A DNA stretch of 64,000 bases from Planctomycetota bacterium (GTDB taxonomy: Bacteria; Planctomycetota; B15-G4; JADJEK01): positions 496,001 through 560,000 of the forward strand of contig JADJEK010000001.1 in the NCBI GenBank assembly GCA_016709145.1, read 5' to 3'. Numbering within the stretch: position 1 is the first letter of the stretch; the number at the start of each line of letters is the position of its first letter. Made by a program: the position numbers and the translations under genes. This document shows, piece after piece, positions 36,809 through 45,338 of this stretch. Below the pieces are notes generated by a model that was not told the origin of the DNA, made no database searches, and was given only the letters and a program-made list of their open reading frames with translations.

Positions 36809-37190
36809 GGCTCTTCCTCCCGCGCTTGCCGGACTGGATCTGGGCTTTCAGGCGCCGCAGTTCGTCGGCGTCGACGTCACCGGCTTCCAACAGATGGTTC
36901 ACGAGCGCCGTTCCGTCCCCCTGGAACAAACGATCGAGCAGCGCCCCGACCATCGACCTGCGCACGTCCTCGCGCGCGATCGTGGCCGAGTAGACGAACT
37001 GGCGGCCTTCGGCCCGGTGCGTGACCACGCCCTTCTTCTCGAGCTTTTGCAGCATCGTCGCGATCGTCGTCGGCGCGAGCCCGCGGCTCGGATGCAGCGC
37101 CGTGTGGACGTCGTTCGTCGTCGCTTCGCCGCGTTCCCACAGCACCGCCATGATCGCGAGCTGCAGATCCCCGAGTTCGTAGTCGGCCAT
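36792..37190 (-). CDS. BlaI/MecI family repressor
   Basis: A 132-residue winged-helix repressor. The opening LGDLQLAIMAVLWERGEATTNDV and TIATMLQKLEKKGVVTHRAEGRQFVY are the family DNA-binding core, and the last 40 residues form the dimer part cut by the partner peptidase. It starts the leftward operon repressor - M56 peptidase - cysteine-repeat protein. Twin palindromes of the expected operator type lie about 100 bases upstream, between this gene and the divergent ECF sigma gene, so it may control both directions. Confidence 0.9.
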   Translation of the reverse strand: MADYELGDLQLAIMAVLWERGEATTNDVHTALHPSRGLAPTTIATMLQKLEKKGVVTHRAEGRQFVYSATIAREDVRRSMVGALLDRLFQGDGTALVNHLLEAGDVDADELRRLKAQIQSGKRGRKSHGDAR

Positions 37191-37288
37191 CTCGAGCCCT
37201 CCGGAACGAAGTCGTGGACTTCGCCTGTCTGTCGTCCTGCGCGGCGGAATCGCTCGCGCACCGCGTACGGTGCCGTGAGTCCGCTCTC

Positions 37289-37318
37289 AACTACCGCGGT
37301 AGAACTACCACGGTAGTT
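37289..37318. promoter_or_regulatory. Twin palindromic operator, probable BlaI-type repressor site
   Basis: CTACCGCGGTAG (37291-37302) and CTACCACGGTAG (37305-37316) are two near-identical dyads spaced 14 bases centre to centre, within a larger symmetrical AACTACC...GGTAGTT block. BlaI/MecI repressors bind adjacent dyads with TAC/GTA half sites. The site lies between the divergent repressor and sigma-factor genes and could overlap both promoters. Confidence 0.7.
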
Positions 37319-37395
37319 GTCGGACGAGCCAGAGAAAAAATGTAGCCCTCCGCAACTTCGCCCCCACCCACCCCGGTACTGGCCGTCGAACGAAC

Positions 37396-37881
37396 GTGGA
37401 TGCCCGCAGCTTGACCGTCGACGACTGGATCGCGCGGCACGGCGACCGTGCGCTGGCCCTGTTGCGCTCCGTACTGCGGAACGCGGAGGACGCGCGCGAC
37501 GCCTGGCAAGAGACGTTCACGGCGCTGTGGCGTTCCGCGCACCGCGTGCGTGACGACGTCGACGCGTGGCCGTACATCCGCCAAACCGCGTTGCGCAAGG
37601 CGCTCGACCGATTGCAGGTCCTGCGCACGCGCAGCGCGAACGAAACTCCGCTCGTCGCCGAGCCCGCGCTGCCCGTCGCACGCGAGATCGACGTCGAGTT
37701 CGACCTCGGCGGCCTCGGCGAAGAGGAGCGACTCGCGATCGTGCTGTTCTTCTGGGGTGGTTGTTCGATCAAGGAGATCGCGACGCGCTTGGCGCTGACG
37801 GAGAACACCGTGAAGTCGCGATTGTTCCGGGCGCGCGCGAAGCTGAAGAAGGACCTGTTGCACCGAGGATTCGAACCGTGA
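37396..37881 (+). CDS. ECF sigma factor (RpoE-like)
   Basis: A 161-residue extracytoplasmic-function sigma factor. Region 2 spans about residues 15-80 (LRNAEDARDAWQETFTALWR) and region 4 about 105-155 (LFFWGGCSIKEIATRLAL, then TENTVKSRLFRARAKLKKDL). A GTG start at 37396 gives the normal N-terminus. The stop overlaps the GTG start of a small zinc-type anti-sigma gene (GTGA, 37878-37881). It is divergent from the BlaI/M56 operon across the twin-dyad operator. Confidence 0.88.
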   Translation: MDARSLTVDDWIARHGDRALALLRSVLRNAEDARDAWQETFTALWRSAHRVRDDVDAWPYIRQTALRKALDRLQVLRTRSANETPLVAEPALPVAREIDVEFDLGGLGEEERLAIVLFFWGGCSIKEIATRLALTENTVKSRLFRARAKLKKDLLHRGFEP

Positions 37882-38330
37882 ACTGCGCCGCGGTCGCCAA
37901 AGCACTCGCCTTCGAGGATGTCACGCTCGCGATCGATCCGATCGCGATGCGCGAGCATCTGCGCGCGTGCTCCGCGTGTCGCGCCGCGCACGGCGACCTC
38001 GTGGCCCTGTTCGGGATCGCCGCCGCGCCCGTTCGACGCGATTCGCATGGAACGCTGCGCATCGCAGCCGCGGCCGCCTTGCTGTGGTGTGCCGGCGCGC
38101 TGATCCATGTCGACGCCCCGCCGCGCGCGAGCGCTCCTGACACACCGCGGACCGCGGCGCTCCGCCCGCGCGCACCAGGAATCACGAACGCGTCGCCTCT
38201 CGCACGACCGCGCTCCGTCGAGCGCGTCGACGCACTCACGCACGAAGTGGTCGCCTTCGCGCACGGTCGCGAGCGATCCCTCGAAAAAGTCACCCGAACC
38301 ATCGTCCGCGCGCGCTCCGCATCCCGCTGA
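37878..38330 (+). CDS. Putative zinc-type anti-sigma factor
   Basis: A 150-residue protein coupled to the sigma gene. His27, Cys31 and Cys34 (REHLRACSACRAAH) match the HxxxCxxC zinc anti-sigma motif. One membrane helix at about residues 59-77 (LRIAAAAALLWCAGALIHV) would tether it with a C-terminal tail outside. The GTG at 37878 is the only start that gives the ZAS motif close to the N-terminus. It probably binds the sigma factor until a signal arrives. Confidence 0.75.
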   Translation: MNCAAVAKALAFEDVTLAIDPIAMREHLRACSACRAAHGDLVALFGIAAAPVRRDSHGTLRIAAAAALLWCAGALIHVDAPPRASAPDTPRTAALRPRAPGITNASPLARPRSVERVDALTHEVVAFAHGRERSLEKVTRTIVRARSASR

Positions 38331-38360
38331 TCGCGTCGCGCGCGCCTCCGAGGAGAAGTC

Positions 38361-39692
38361 ATGGCGTTCCTCCCGTCGTCCGTCGTGCTCGCAGTCGGGC
38401 TCTTCGCCCAAGTTCCCGCGTCCCCGCCGATGCTGCGCGAACTGCCGTTGGTCGGAGAGCGCTTCGAGAACGCGCGAGACGTCGAGGGCGCCCGCGGCAT
38501 CCTCGCCAACGCACGCGTCGAATCGCACGTGAAGCTGCCGGGCGGCCGCAATCAAGTGCGCTTCTTGATCGACGAATCGACGATGCAGCCCGTCACCGAG
38601 TCGACGCCGGACGCACCGCGCAAAGCCAATCCACTCGAGACGTGGCTCGTCGACCGGGTCACGAAGGCCGCCCCACGACTCGAGTTCGTGCGCGTCCAAC
38701 ACTCCGAGCAGTCGCAACTCACGGCGACCGGATCGACGCGCACGGCGAAGACATGGCTCGAGTTCGCCGGGCCCGAGGACGACGTGAAACGCTCGTGTGA
38801 ACTACTCACCGCGCTGGCGGCCGCGAATCGCGAGCACGTCGTCATCGACGGACTGTTCGCCACCAAGGCATGGAGCGACGACGAGAGTGCGGAAGGCGGT
38901 GTCCGCTTGCGCTTCTTGTCCGCCGACGAGGCGAAGGCCGTGCGCGCCGACCTGATGTCCGGCAAGGCCATGGACGTTCTGACCCAGCCGTCCGTGGTCA
39001 CCGGCGGCGGTCAACGCGCGATGGTGTCGATCGTCAGCCAGACGTCGTACGTGGCCGACTTCGAGGTCCAAGTGGTCGAGGATTCGCTCCTCGTCGACCC
39101 GATCGTCAAGGTCGTCCAAGAAGGACTGATGCTCGATCTCTGCCCGATCATCGACGCCGACAGCAAGACCATCCACCTGCAGCCGCGCATCGAGATCGAC
39201 GTGCTGCAACGGCCGATCCGCGAGTTCAAGACCACCGTGGCTGGCATGTCCGACGTCACGATCCAGATCCCGTTCGTCGAGAAAGTGCGCTGGGAGCCGG
39301 CGTCGATCGAACTCGCGCCGCCCCACGTCGCGGTGCTCGTCTCGGGCTTGCGCAGTGGTCATTACGACGAGGATGGCGACCGCACCGAGACCGCGATGAC
39401 CGTGATGTTGATGCTGACGCGAAGCGGCGGCCCGGGCAGCGCTCCGGACGACGTCGACGCCGTCGTCGGCTGGTACGACCGCGAGCAGCGCCTCGCGGCG
39501 GCGACGCTCGCGCGCGGATCCGTCGACGATCTCGTGATGGACGAGCCGGTCGAGATCCGCTCGGACGCCGGAGTCGTGCAAGGCACGTTGATCGGTTGGC
39601 TCAACGAGACCGTGTTCATCCGCGCGGAGCACGACGCGGTCGAGGTCGGCAACACGATCCGCTTCGTGAATCGACGCCAGGGCGCGAAGTAG
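38361..39692 (+). CDS. Secretin-domain protein (type II/III secretion system-like)
   Basis: A 443-residue exported protein with a signal peptide (residues 1-20). The middle has the secretin beta-domain pattern: VLTQPSVVTGGGQRAMVSI, QEGLMLDLCPIIDADSKTIH and LQPRIEIDV, then VRWEPASIELAPPHVAVLVSG. In full secretins this part builds the outer-membrane barrel. Here the N-terminal N0/N1 domains are short and no pilus or secretion genes are nearby. The last 70 residues (about 375-443) are extra. It follows the anti-sigma gene after 30 bases, and may be controlled by that sigma factor. Confidence 0.75.
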   Translation: MAFLPSSVVLAVGLFAQVPASPPMLRELPLVGERFENARDVEGARGILANARVESHVKLPGGRNQVRFLIDESTMQPVTESTPDAPRKANPLETWLVDRVTKAAPRLEFVRVQHSEQSQLTATGSTRTAKTWLEFAGPEDDVKRSCELLTALAAANREHVVIDGLFATKAWSDDESAEGGVRLRFLSADEAKAVRADLMSGKAMDVLTQPSVVTGGGQRAMVSIVSQTSYVADFEVQVVEDSLLVDPIVKVVQEGLMLDLCPIIDADSKTIHLQPRIEIDVLQRPIREFKTTVAGMSDVTIQIPFVEKVRWEPASIELAPPHVAVLVSGLRSGHYDEDGDRTETAMTVMLMLTRSGGPGSAPDDVDAVVGWYDREQRLAAATLARGSVDDLVMDEPVEIRSDAGVVQGTLIGWLNETVFIRAEHDAVEVGNTIRFVNRRQGAK

Positions 39693-39754
39693 ACGCCGAC
39701 GCCGCGCGCGTTCCGGCGCGAGACGGGCGATCGTCGCGATTCCCGCGCGCTGTT

Positions 39755-40696
39755 TCAGCGCAGTTCGGGACCGTCGTCGTCGTCGTCGCCGCCGCCGTCG
39801 AGCGAGTGCAGGATCCGCACGTAGCCGTCGTAGCGCGCGCGCGGGACCTCACCGCGATCGACCGCGGCACGCAGCGCGCAGCCGGGCTCGTGATCGTGCG
39901 AGCAGTCCGAGTACTTGCAGTCACTCGCGTACGGACGCAGGTCCGGCATCAACAGGGCAAGTTCGCCCTTCGGGATGTCGTGTAGGCCGAACGCGCGAAT
40001 GCCCGGGGAATCGATCAGGTAGCCGCCGCACGCGAGGCGTGTCAGCGACACGCTCGTCGTCGTGTGGCGCCCACGGCCGTGCTTCGCGAGCCCGCCGGTC
40101 GCGAGCCGCAGCGACGGATCGATCGCGTTCAACAGCGACGACTTGCCGACGCCGGAGTGACCGACGAACAGCGAGGTCTTGTCGCGCAGCCGTTCGATCA
40201 GCGCATCGATTCCGGTGCGCTCGAGCGCGCTGGTGAACGCGACGGCGTATCCCATCGCTTCGTAGCGCGCGAGTGCGGCGCGCAGTTCGTCGGTGACGCC
40301 CTGATCGCATTTGTTGACGACGAGCACGGCGTCCATGCCGTTGCGCTCGGACGCGATCAGGTAGCGGTCGATCAGACCGGCGCGCGGCGGCGGGTCTTTC
40401 GTCGCCACGACGATCAACAGTTGGTCGACGTTGACGGCCGTGATCTGGACTTCGGCCTTGCCGCGGCCGCCCGGGCGCAGCAGCGCGTTGCGCCGCGGCA
40501 GCACTTCGTCGATCACGCCACGCTCGCCCTCGACGCGCACGAGCACGCGGTCGCCGACCGAGACCGGCGTCTTCGCGCGGCGATCCTCGGTGAACAACTT
40601 CGGCTTCAACGAGCACGTGATCTCGCGCCCGTCGATCTCGACCGTGAACGCGCGGGCTTCGATGCGGATGAGGCGACCTTCGACCGTGGCACTCAT
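39755..40696 (-). CDS. rsgA: RsgA ribosome small-subunit GTPase
   Basis: A 313-residue circularly permuted GTPase that helps mature the 30S subunit. An OB-fold comes first (residues 1-75). The G motifs follow in permuted order: NKCD at 128-131, then GHSGVGKS at 179-186, then DSPG at 229-232. A zinc site Cys260, Cys265, His267, Cys273 follows. All catalytic pieces are present. The start overlaps the helicase gene stop by ATGA (40693-40696). The C-terminal DDDDD run is unusual but not disruptive. Confidence 0.95.
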   Translation of the reverse strand: MSATVEGRLIRIEARAFTVEIDGREITCSLKPKLFTEDRRAKTPVSVGDRVLVRVEGERGVIDEVLPRRNALLRPGGRGKAEVQITAVNVDQLLIVVATKDPPPRAGLIDRYLIASERNGMDAVLVVNKCDQGVTDELRAALARYEAMGYAVAFTSALERTGIDALIERLRDKTSLFVGHSGVGKSSLLNAIDPSLRLATGGLAKHGRGRHTTTSVSLTRLACGGYLIDSPGIRAFGLHDIPKGELALLMPDLRPYASDCKYSDCSHDHEPGCALRAAVDRGEVPRARYDGYVRILHSLDGGGDDDDDGPELR

Positions 40697-42954
40697 GCGT
40701 CGGCTCCCGTTTCGAACGTCGCCGCGCCGGCACGCAGTCGCTCGAGCAACCACGTGCAGCGATCGTTCGCCGAGCCGTTCTGGATCGCAGTGCGCAACGC
40801 GCGCTTGCTGCCGACGATCACGCAGAGGTTCTTCGCGCGCGTGATCGCCGTGTAGATGAGATTGCGCCGCAGCATGACGAAGTGCTGGTTCAACAGCGCG
40901 ATGACGATCGCCTTGTGCTCGCCACCCTGCGCGCGATGGACCGTCGTCGCCCACGCCGGCAACAGCAGGTCGAGTTGTTCGAACGTGACGTCGACGTCGC
41001 GCTCGTCGAAGCGGACCACGACCTTCTTCAAGGCGGCATTGACGTCGACGATGAAGCCCTGGTCGCCGTTGAAGACGTTGCGGTCGTAGTCGTTCTTGAT
41101 CTGCACCACGCGGTCGCCGACATGCAGCGTCTTGCCGCGCCGTTCGACTTCCGCGGTCGGCGTCGGGTTCAGCGCCTTGCCGAGTACTTCGTTCAAGTTC
41201 TCGGCGCCGCACAGGCCTTTATGCATCGGCGTCAGCACCTGGACGTCGGAGCGCGGATCCAGGCCGTAGGCCTGCGGGATGCGCTCGACGACGAGCGTGC
41301 GGATCATGTCGACCGCGGCTTGCGGATCGTCGCGTTCGACGAAGAACATCTCGCCGCCGCGACCCGGTGGGTCGAACTCGGGCAGCTCGCCGTGGTTGAT
41401 CGCGTGCGCCGCCTCCGAAATGCGCGAGCCCTCGCGTTGGCGGAAGATGCGCTGCAACCGCGTGACCGGCAGCGTCCCCGCCGCGCACAGCGCACGGAAC
41501 ACGTCGCCGGGGCCGACCGACGGCAACTGGTCGGCGTCGCCGACGAACGTCACGTGGGCGTGCTCGGGCAACGCGCGCAACAGCGACGCGGCGAGCGGCG
41601 CGTCGACCATCGAGCATTCGTCGACGACGAGGTGATCGACCTCGAGCGGCATGCGCTCGTCGTGGACGAACGCGTTGCGGAACGGGTCGTACTTCAGCAG
41701 GCGATGGATCGTCATCGCCTCTTCGCCGGTCGCCTCGGACAGACGCTTCGCGGCGCGGCCGGTCGGTGCGGCGAGGCGCACGTGCACGCTCTGTTGACGC
41801 AGTACGTTCACGAGCAGCCGCACGATCGTCGTCTTGCCGGTGCCCGGTCCGCCCGTGATGACGGACATCTTCTTCTCGAGCGCCTGCTTCACGGCCTCTT
41901 CCTGCTCGGGCGCGAGCTGGATCTGCGCGGCGCGTGCGGCGCCCTTCACGCGGTCCTTCGCGCCTTTCCACGGCGCGTCCTCGTGCGCGCGCATCGTCAA
42001 CAGCGCCGCGATTGCGCGCTCGTCGTGGTGCATGCGCGGCGTGTACGCGACCGGGCCTTTGCGGTCCCAGTCGTTCAGGTCGAGCGGCGACCCTCCATCG
42101 CCCTCGACGCGCGTGGCGCCGGGCACGCCGGGCGGCGCGTCCTCGACGATGACTTGCTTCTCGTTCGCGAGTTGCTCGAGCGCTTCCTTGGCTCGGGCTT
42201 CTTCGATCTCGAGCAGCTGCGCGCGCATGAGCAATGCCTGCGTCGGCAACAGCGTGTGACCTTCGCCGCCGGCTTCGCTGAGCAAGTGGCAGAGGGCGGC
42301 GCGCGCGCGCTCGATCGAGTCCTTCGCCATGCCCATCGACAACGCGATGCGATCGGCGGTCTTGAAGCCGATGCCGCGGACTTCGTCCGCGAGGCGATAC
42401 GGATTGGTCTTCACCATCGCCACGGTCGCGTCGCCGTACTGGCGCACGAGGCGCATGACTTGCGCCGGCCCGACGCCGTACTGCTGCAAGAACGTGTCGG
42501 CCTCGCGCACGGAGCGCTTCTCGTTCCACTGCTCGGCGATGTGCGAGGCCTTCTTCTTGCCGACGCCGGGGACTTCGCTCACGCGGCCGGGGTCGGCGTC
42601 GAGGATCTCGTACGTGCGGTCGCCGAAGTGCTCGACGATCTTCTCGGCCATCTTCTCGCCGACGCCGCGCAGGCGCGACGACAGGTAGCGCTTCATGCCC
42701 TCGGGCAGTCGCGGTCGGACCTCTTCGTGGCGCGTCGCCGCGAATTGGCGGCCGAACTTCGCGTGCTCTTTGAACGTGCCGAACGCCTTCAGCATCGTGC
42801 CCTCGCCGACGCCGAACAGCGCTCCGGTGACGGTCACCGGCAATGGCTGACCGCGCACCTGCACGCGGAGCACCGCGTAGCCGGTTTCGGGGTTCTCGAA
42901 GAGGACGCTCTGGACCTCGCCGAGGAGCTCGAGGGGAGGGGTGGTTTCGGTCAT
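40693..42954 (-). CDS. recD2: RecD2-like ATP-dependent DNA helicase
   Basis: A 753-residue superfamily 1B helicase. The N-terminal region (1-340) has the RecD2 OB-fold and helix-hairpin-helix motifs (LRGVGEKMAEKIVEHFGDRT, VPGVGKKKASHIAEQW). Motif I is GGPGTGKT at 368-375, then DECSMVD, GDADQLPSVG, and the C-terminal motifs WATTVHRAQGGEHKAIVIAL and YTAITRAKNLCVIVG. RecD2 unwinds DNA 5' to 3' and acts without RecBC. Start at 42954. Its start region is divergent from the pseudouridine synthase gene. Confidence 0.93.
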   Translation of the reverse strand: MTETTPPLELLGEVQSVLFENPETGYAVLRVQVRGQPLPVTVTGALFGVGEGTMLKAFGTFKEHAKFGRQFAATRHEEVRPRLPEGMKRYLSSRLRGVGEKMAEKIVEHFGDRTYEILDADPGRVSEVPGVGKKKASHIAEQWNEKRSVREADTFLQQYGVGPAQVMRLVRQYGDATVAMVKTNPYRLADEVRGIGFKTADRIALSMGMAKDSIERARAALCHLLSEAGGEGHTLLPTQALLMRAQLLEIEEARAKEALEQLANEKQVIVEDAPPGVPGATRVEGDGGSPLDLNDWDRKGPVAYTPRMHHDERAIAALLTMRAHEDAPWKGAKDRVKGAARAAQIQLAPEQEEAVKQALEKKMSVITGGPGTGKTTIVRLLVNVLRQQSVHVRLAAPTGRAAKRLSEATGEEAMTIHRLLKYDPFRNAFVHDERMPLEVDHLVVDECSMVDAPLAASLLRALPEHAHVTFVGDADQLPSVGPGDVFRALCAAGTLPVTRLQRIFRQREGSRISEAAHAINHGELPEFDPPGRGGEMFFVERDDPQAAVDMIRTLVVERIPQAYGLDPRSDVQVLTPMHKGLCGAENLNEVLGKALNPTPTAEVERRGKTLHVGDRVVQIKNDYDRNVFNGDQGFIVDVNAALKKVVVRFDERDVDVTFEQLDLLLPAWATTVHRAQGGEHKAIVIALLNQHFVMLRRNLIYTAITRAKNLCVIVGSKRALRTAIQNGSANDRCTWLLERLRAGAATFETGADA

Positions 42955-43033
42955 GTCGGACGCGCGGACGGCCGCGCGCGTCACCGGGTTATCATCCGCG
43001 CCGCTCGCCGTGCGCAAGAAAACCACTCCCCCC

Positions 43034-44038
43034 ATGACCGTCGTGTTCTCCCGCGAGGTGGCCTACTCGGTCGACCCCGTCGAGAACGGGCTGCGTCTCG
43101 ATGCGTTCCTGACCCGCAAGATGCGCTGGCGGTCGCGCACGAGCATCCAGAGTCTGGTGAAGGACGAGCAGGTCTCGCTGGTGCGCCGCGGCGAACGCTC
43201 GGTGCCGACGCGCGTCGCGATCACGGTGCTGACCGGCGACGTGTTGTCGGTCACGCTGCCGAAGCCGAAGCGCGACGTCGAGTTCGAGAGCGGCACGCGC
43301 TCGACCGACGTGACCTTGAAGAAGCTCTACGAGGACCGCTTTTTCGTCGCGGTCGACAAGCCGCCCGACGTCGCCGTTCACCCGGCCGGCCGCAACCTCT
43401 ACCGGACCGTCATCGGCGAGCTGCACAAGGTCTATCGCAAGTTCGACGACCCCGAGCGCGACATCGTGCCGAAGCTGTGCCACCGGCTCGATCTCGAGAC
43501 GTCCGGCGTGCTGCTCGTCGCGAAGGACGACGCGGCGCACCGCGCTGTGTCCGAGATGTTCCGCGAGCGCGAAACCGAGAAGGACTACCTCGCGATCGTC
43601 TACGGCGTGCCGGCGACGCGGCGCGGCATCATCGACGCTCCGATCGGCGAAGCCGTCGGCAGCGCCGTCGGCCTGAAGCGCGCCGTGCGTGAGGACGGCC
43701 AACCGGCGCGCACCGGCTACGAAGTCATCGCGACCGTGCCGGGCTTCGCGCTGGTGAAGATCCAGCTCTTCACGGGACGCCACCACCAGATCCGCGTCCA
43801 CCTCGCGTCCATCGGCCACCCGATCGTCGGCGACAAGATCTACGGCCCCGACGAGGAGATCTTCATCCGCTACCAAGAAGACCGCCTCACCGAGGACGAC
43901 CGCGCGCGCCTCTTGCTGCCGCGCCAGGCGCTGCACGCGCACCGCCTGAAGATCCGTCACCCGATGAAGGACGCGTTCCTCGAGATCACGTCGGAGCTCC
44001 CCGACGACCTGAAGGAGTTCCTCGAGAGCCGGGGGTGA
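43034..44038 (+). CDS. RluD-type pseudouridine synthase
   Basis: A 334-residue RNA pseudouridine synthase. An S4-like domain (residues 17-75) precedes the catalytic domain with Asp153 in CHRLDLETSG, and later RHHQIRVHLASIGHPIVGD. It should modify uridines in rRNA, as RluC/RluD do. The ATG at 43034 sits 79 bases from the divergent helicase start. The long loop between residues 285 and 305 is a local insertion. Confidence 0.9.
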   Translation: MTVVFSREVAYSVDPVENGLRLDAFLTRKMRWRSRTSIQSLVKDEQVSLVRRGERSVPTRVAITVLTGDVLSVTLPKPKRDVEFESGTRSTDVTLKKLYEDRFFVAVDKPPDVAVHPAGRNLYRTVIGELHKVYRKFDDPERDIVPKLCHRLDLETSGVLLVAKDDAAHRAVSEMFRERETEKDYLAIVYGVPATRRGIIDAPIGEAVGSAVGLKRAVREDGQPARTGYEVIATVPGFALVKIQLFTGRHHQIRVHLASIGHPIVGDKIYGPDEEIFIRYQEDRLTEDDRARLLLPRQALHAHRLKIRHPMKDAFLEITSELPDDLKEFLESRG

Positions 44039-44062
44039 GTCCGGGGGGCGAGGCGAACCTCC

Positions 44063-44494
44063 TCACGCCTTCCCACGCGCCGGCGCGGCGGTCTCGACCA
44101 GGGACGACAGCGGGATCGACTTCAGCGTGAAGTACGCCTGGTGCTCGATCTCGTCGAACACGCGCTTCAGGCGGCAGGCCGCCAGCGCTCCGCACGGGTC
44201 GGCGCCGTCGTCGGCGAGCAAGCAACGCTGCAGCTCGAGCTTCCCCTCGAACACTTCGACGACGTCGAGCAGCGTGATCGACTTCGCGGGCTTCGCGAGC
44301 CTGTAGCCGCCGGCGACACCGGCGACCGCGCGGGCCAACCCCGAACGCACGAGCTGCTGCAGCACCTTCGACAGATGGTGCGCGGACACGCGATAGCGCG
44401 ATGCGATCTCGCCCTTCGTGACGAGGCGGTCCGGCGCCCGGGCCATCTCGAGGGCGGCGTACAGGCCGAGGCGGGTGCTCTTGTTCCAGTTCAT
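44063..44494 (-). CDS. Rrf2-family regulator with three conserved cysteines
   Basis: A 143-residue winged-helix regulator. The HTH covers residues 9-65 (YRVSAHHLSKVLQQLVRSGL and GVAGGYRLA). Cys91, Cys101 and Cys107 form the IscR/RsrR-type iron-sulfur ligand set, with ten- and six-residue spacing. It lies at the downstream end of the benzoyl-CoA operon, 127 bases after the SDR gene. Expression of an oxygen-sensitive iron-sulfur pathway would fit control by such a sensor; that link is inferred. An alternative ATG at 44509 adds five residues. Confidence 0.85.
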   Translation of the reverse strand: MNWNKSTRLGLYAALEMARAPDRLVTKGEIASRYRVSAHHLSKVLQQLVRSGLARAVAGVAGGYRLAKPAKSITLLDVVEVFEGKLELQRCLLADDGADPCGALAACRLKRVFDEIEHQAYFTLKSIPLSSLVETAAPARGKA

Positions 44495-44621
44495 GCGTGC
44501 GCGAACCATAGCAGCGAACGGGAAGCGCGCAGCATCGCAGGTGGCCTGGAAAGACTGGCCCGCACCGCTTCATGGGTCGAGTCGGAACGCATGCGCGGTC
44601 AGCGAGCCGTCGACCGCACCG

Positions 44622-45338
44622 TCACGTCAACTGTCCCCCATCGACGCGCAGCACCTGCCCCGTCACGTACCGCGCCAACGGCGAACAGAGGAACAGGATC
44701 GCGTCGGCGACCTCCTCGGACTTACCGATGCGGCCGAGCGCCGACTCGGCGGCCGCGCGCTGCGTGATCTCGGGCGGCAGATGGCGGGTCATCGGAGTCT
44801 CGATGTAGCCCGGTGCGACGACGTTGACGCGGACTCCGAACCGGCCGAGCTCCTTCGCGGCCGTCTTGCCGAGCGCGATGACCCCCGCCTTGCTCGCCGC
44901 ATAGTTCGCCTGGCCGAACTTCCCGCGCTCACCGTTGATCGACGCGACCAGAACGACCGCTCCGCGGTGACGCGCGCGCAGATGCGGCACCGCGGCGCGC
45001 AGCGCGAGGAACGTCCCCTTCAAGTTCACGTCGAGCACCGCGTCCCAATCGGCGTCGGAGATCTTCCACAGCACCGCGTCGCGCGTGATCCCCGCGCACG
45101 AGACGACGACGTCGAGGCCGCCGTGCGCCGCCGCCGCCGAATCGATCGCCGCGTCGACGGCGCTGCGATCGGTGACGTCGACGACGAACGACTTCGCCCG
45201 CGCGTCGGCGCTGTCCCGGATGTCGAGCACGGCGACCTTCGCACCGCGCGCGAGGAACGCGGCGACGACGGCGGCGCCGATCCCCGACGCGCCGCCAGTG
45301 ACGACCACGCTGATTCCCTCGAACGCGAACTCGTTCAT
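44622..45338 (-). CDS. SDR-family 3-hydroxyacyl dehydrogenase, last gene of the bcr operon
   Basis: A 238-residue short-chain dehydrogenase. Cofactor motif TGGASGIG is at residues 14-21, with Ser133, Tyr146 and Lys150 as the catalytic set (SINGERGKFGQANYAASKAG), and it resembles FabG/PhaB-type acyl dehydrogenases. The start overlaps the bcrD stop (ATGA, 45335-45338). After Oah, the pathway product is 3-hydroxypimelyl-CoA, so an NAD-dependent 3-hydroxyacyl-CoA dehydrogenase is the expected next step and this protein is a good candidate. Classic pathways use an HbdA-type enzyme for that step, so the assignment is inferred from position. Confidence 0.75.
   Translation of the reverse strand: MNEFAFEGISVVVTGGASGIGAAVVAAFLARGAKVAVLDIRDSADARAKSFVVDVTDRSAVDAAIDSAAAAHGGLDVVVSCAGITRDAVLWKISDADWDAVLDVNLKGTFLALRAAVPHLRARHRGAVVLVASINGERGKFGQANYAASKAGVIALGKTAAKELGRFGVRVNVVAPGYIETPMTRHLPPEITQRAAAESALGRIGKSEEVADAILFLCSPLARYVTGQVLRVDGGQLT

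Noticed and set aside
35345..37190. Beta-lactam resistance system
   Set aside because: The M56 protein has no penicillin-binding sensor domain and no beta-lactamase gene is near, so antibiotic sensing is not supported.
38361..39692. Complete type II secretion or type IV pilus locus
   Set aside because: Only one secretin-like gene is present. No ATPase, pseudopilin or inner-membrane platform genes are nearby.
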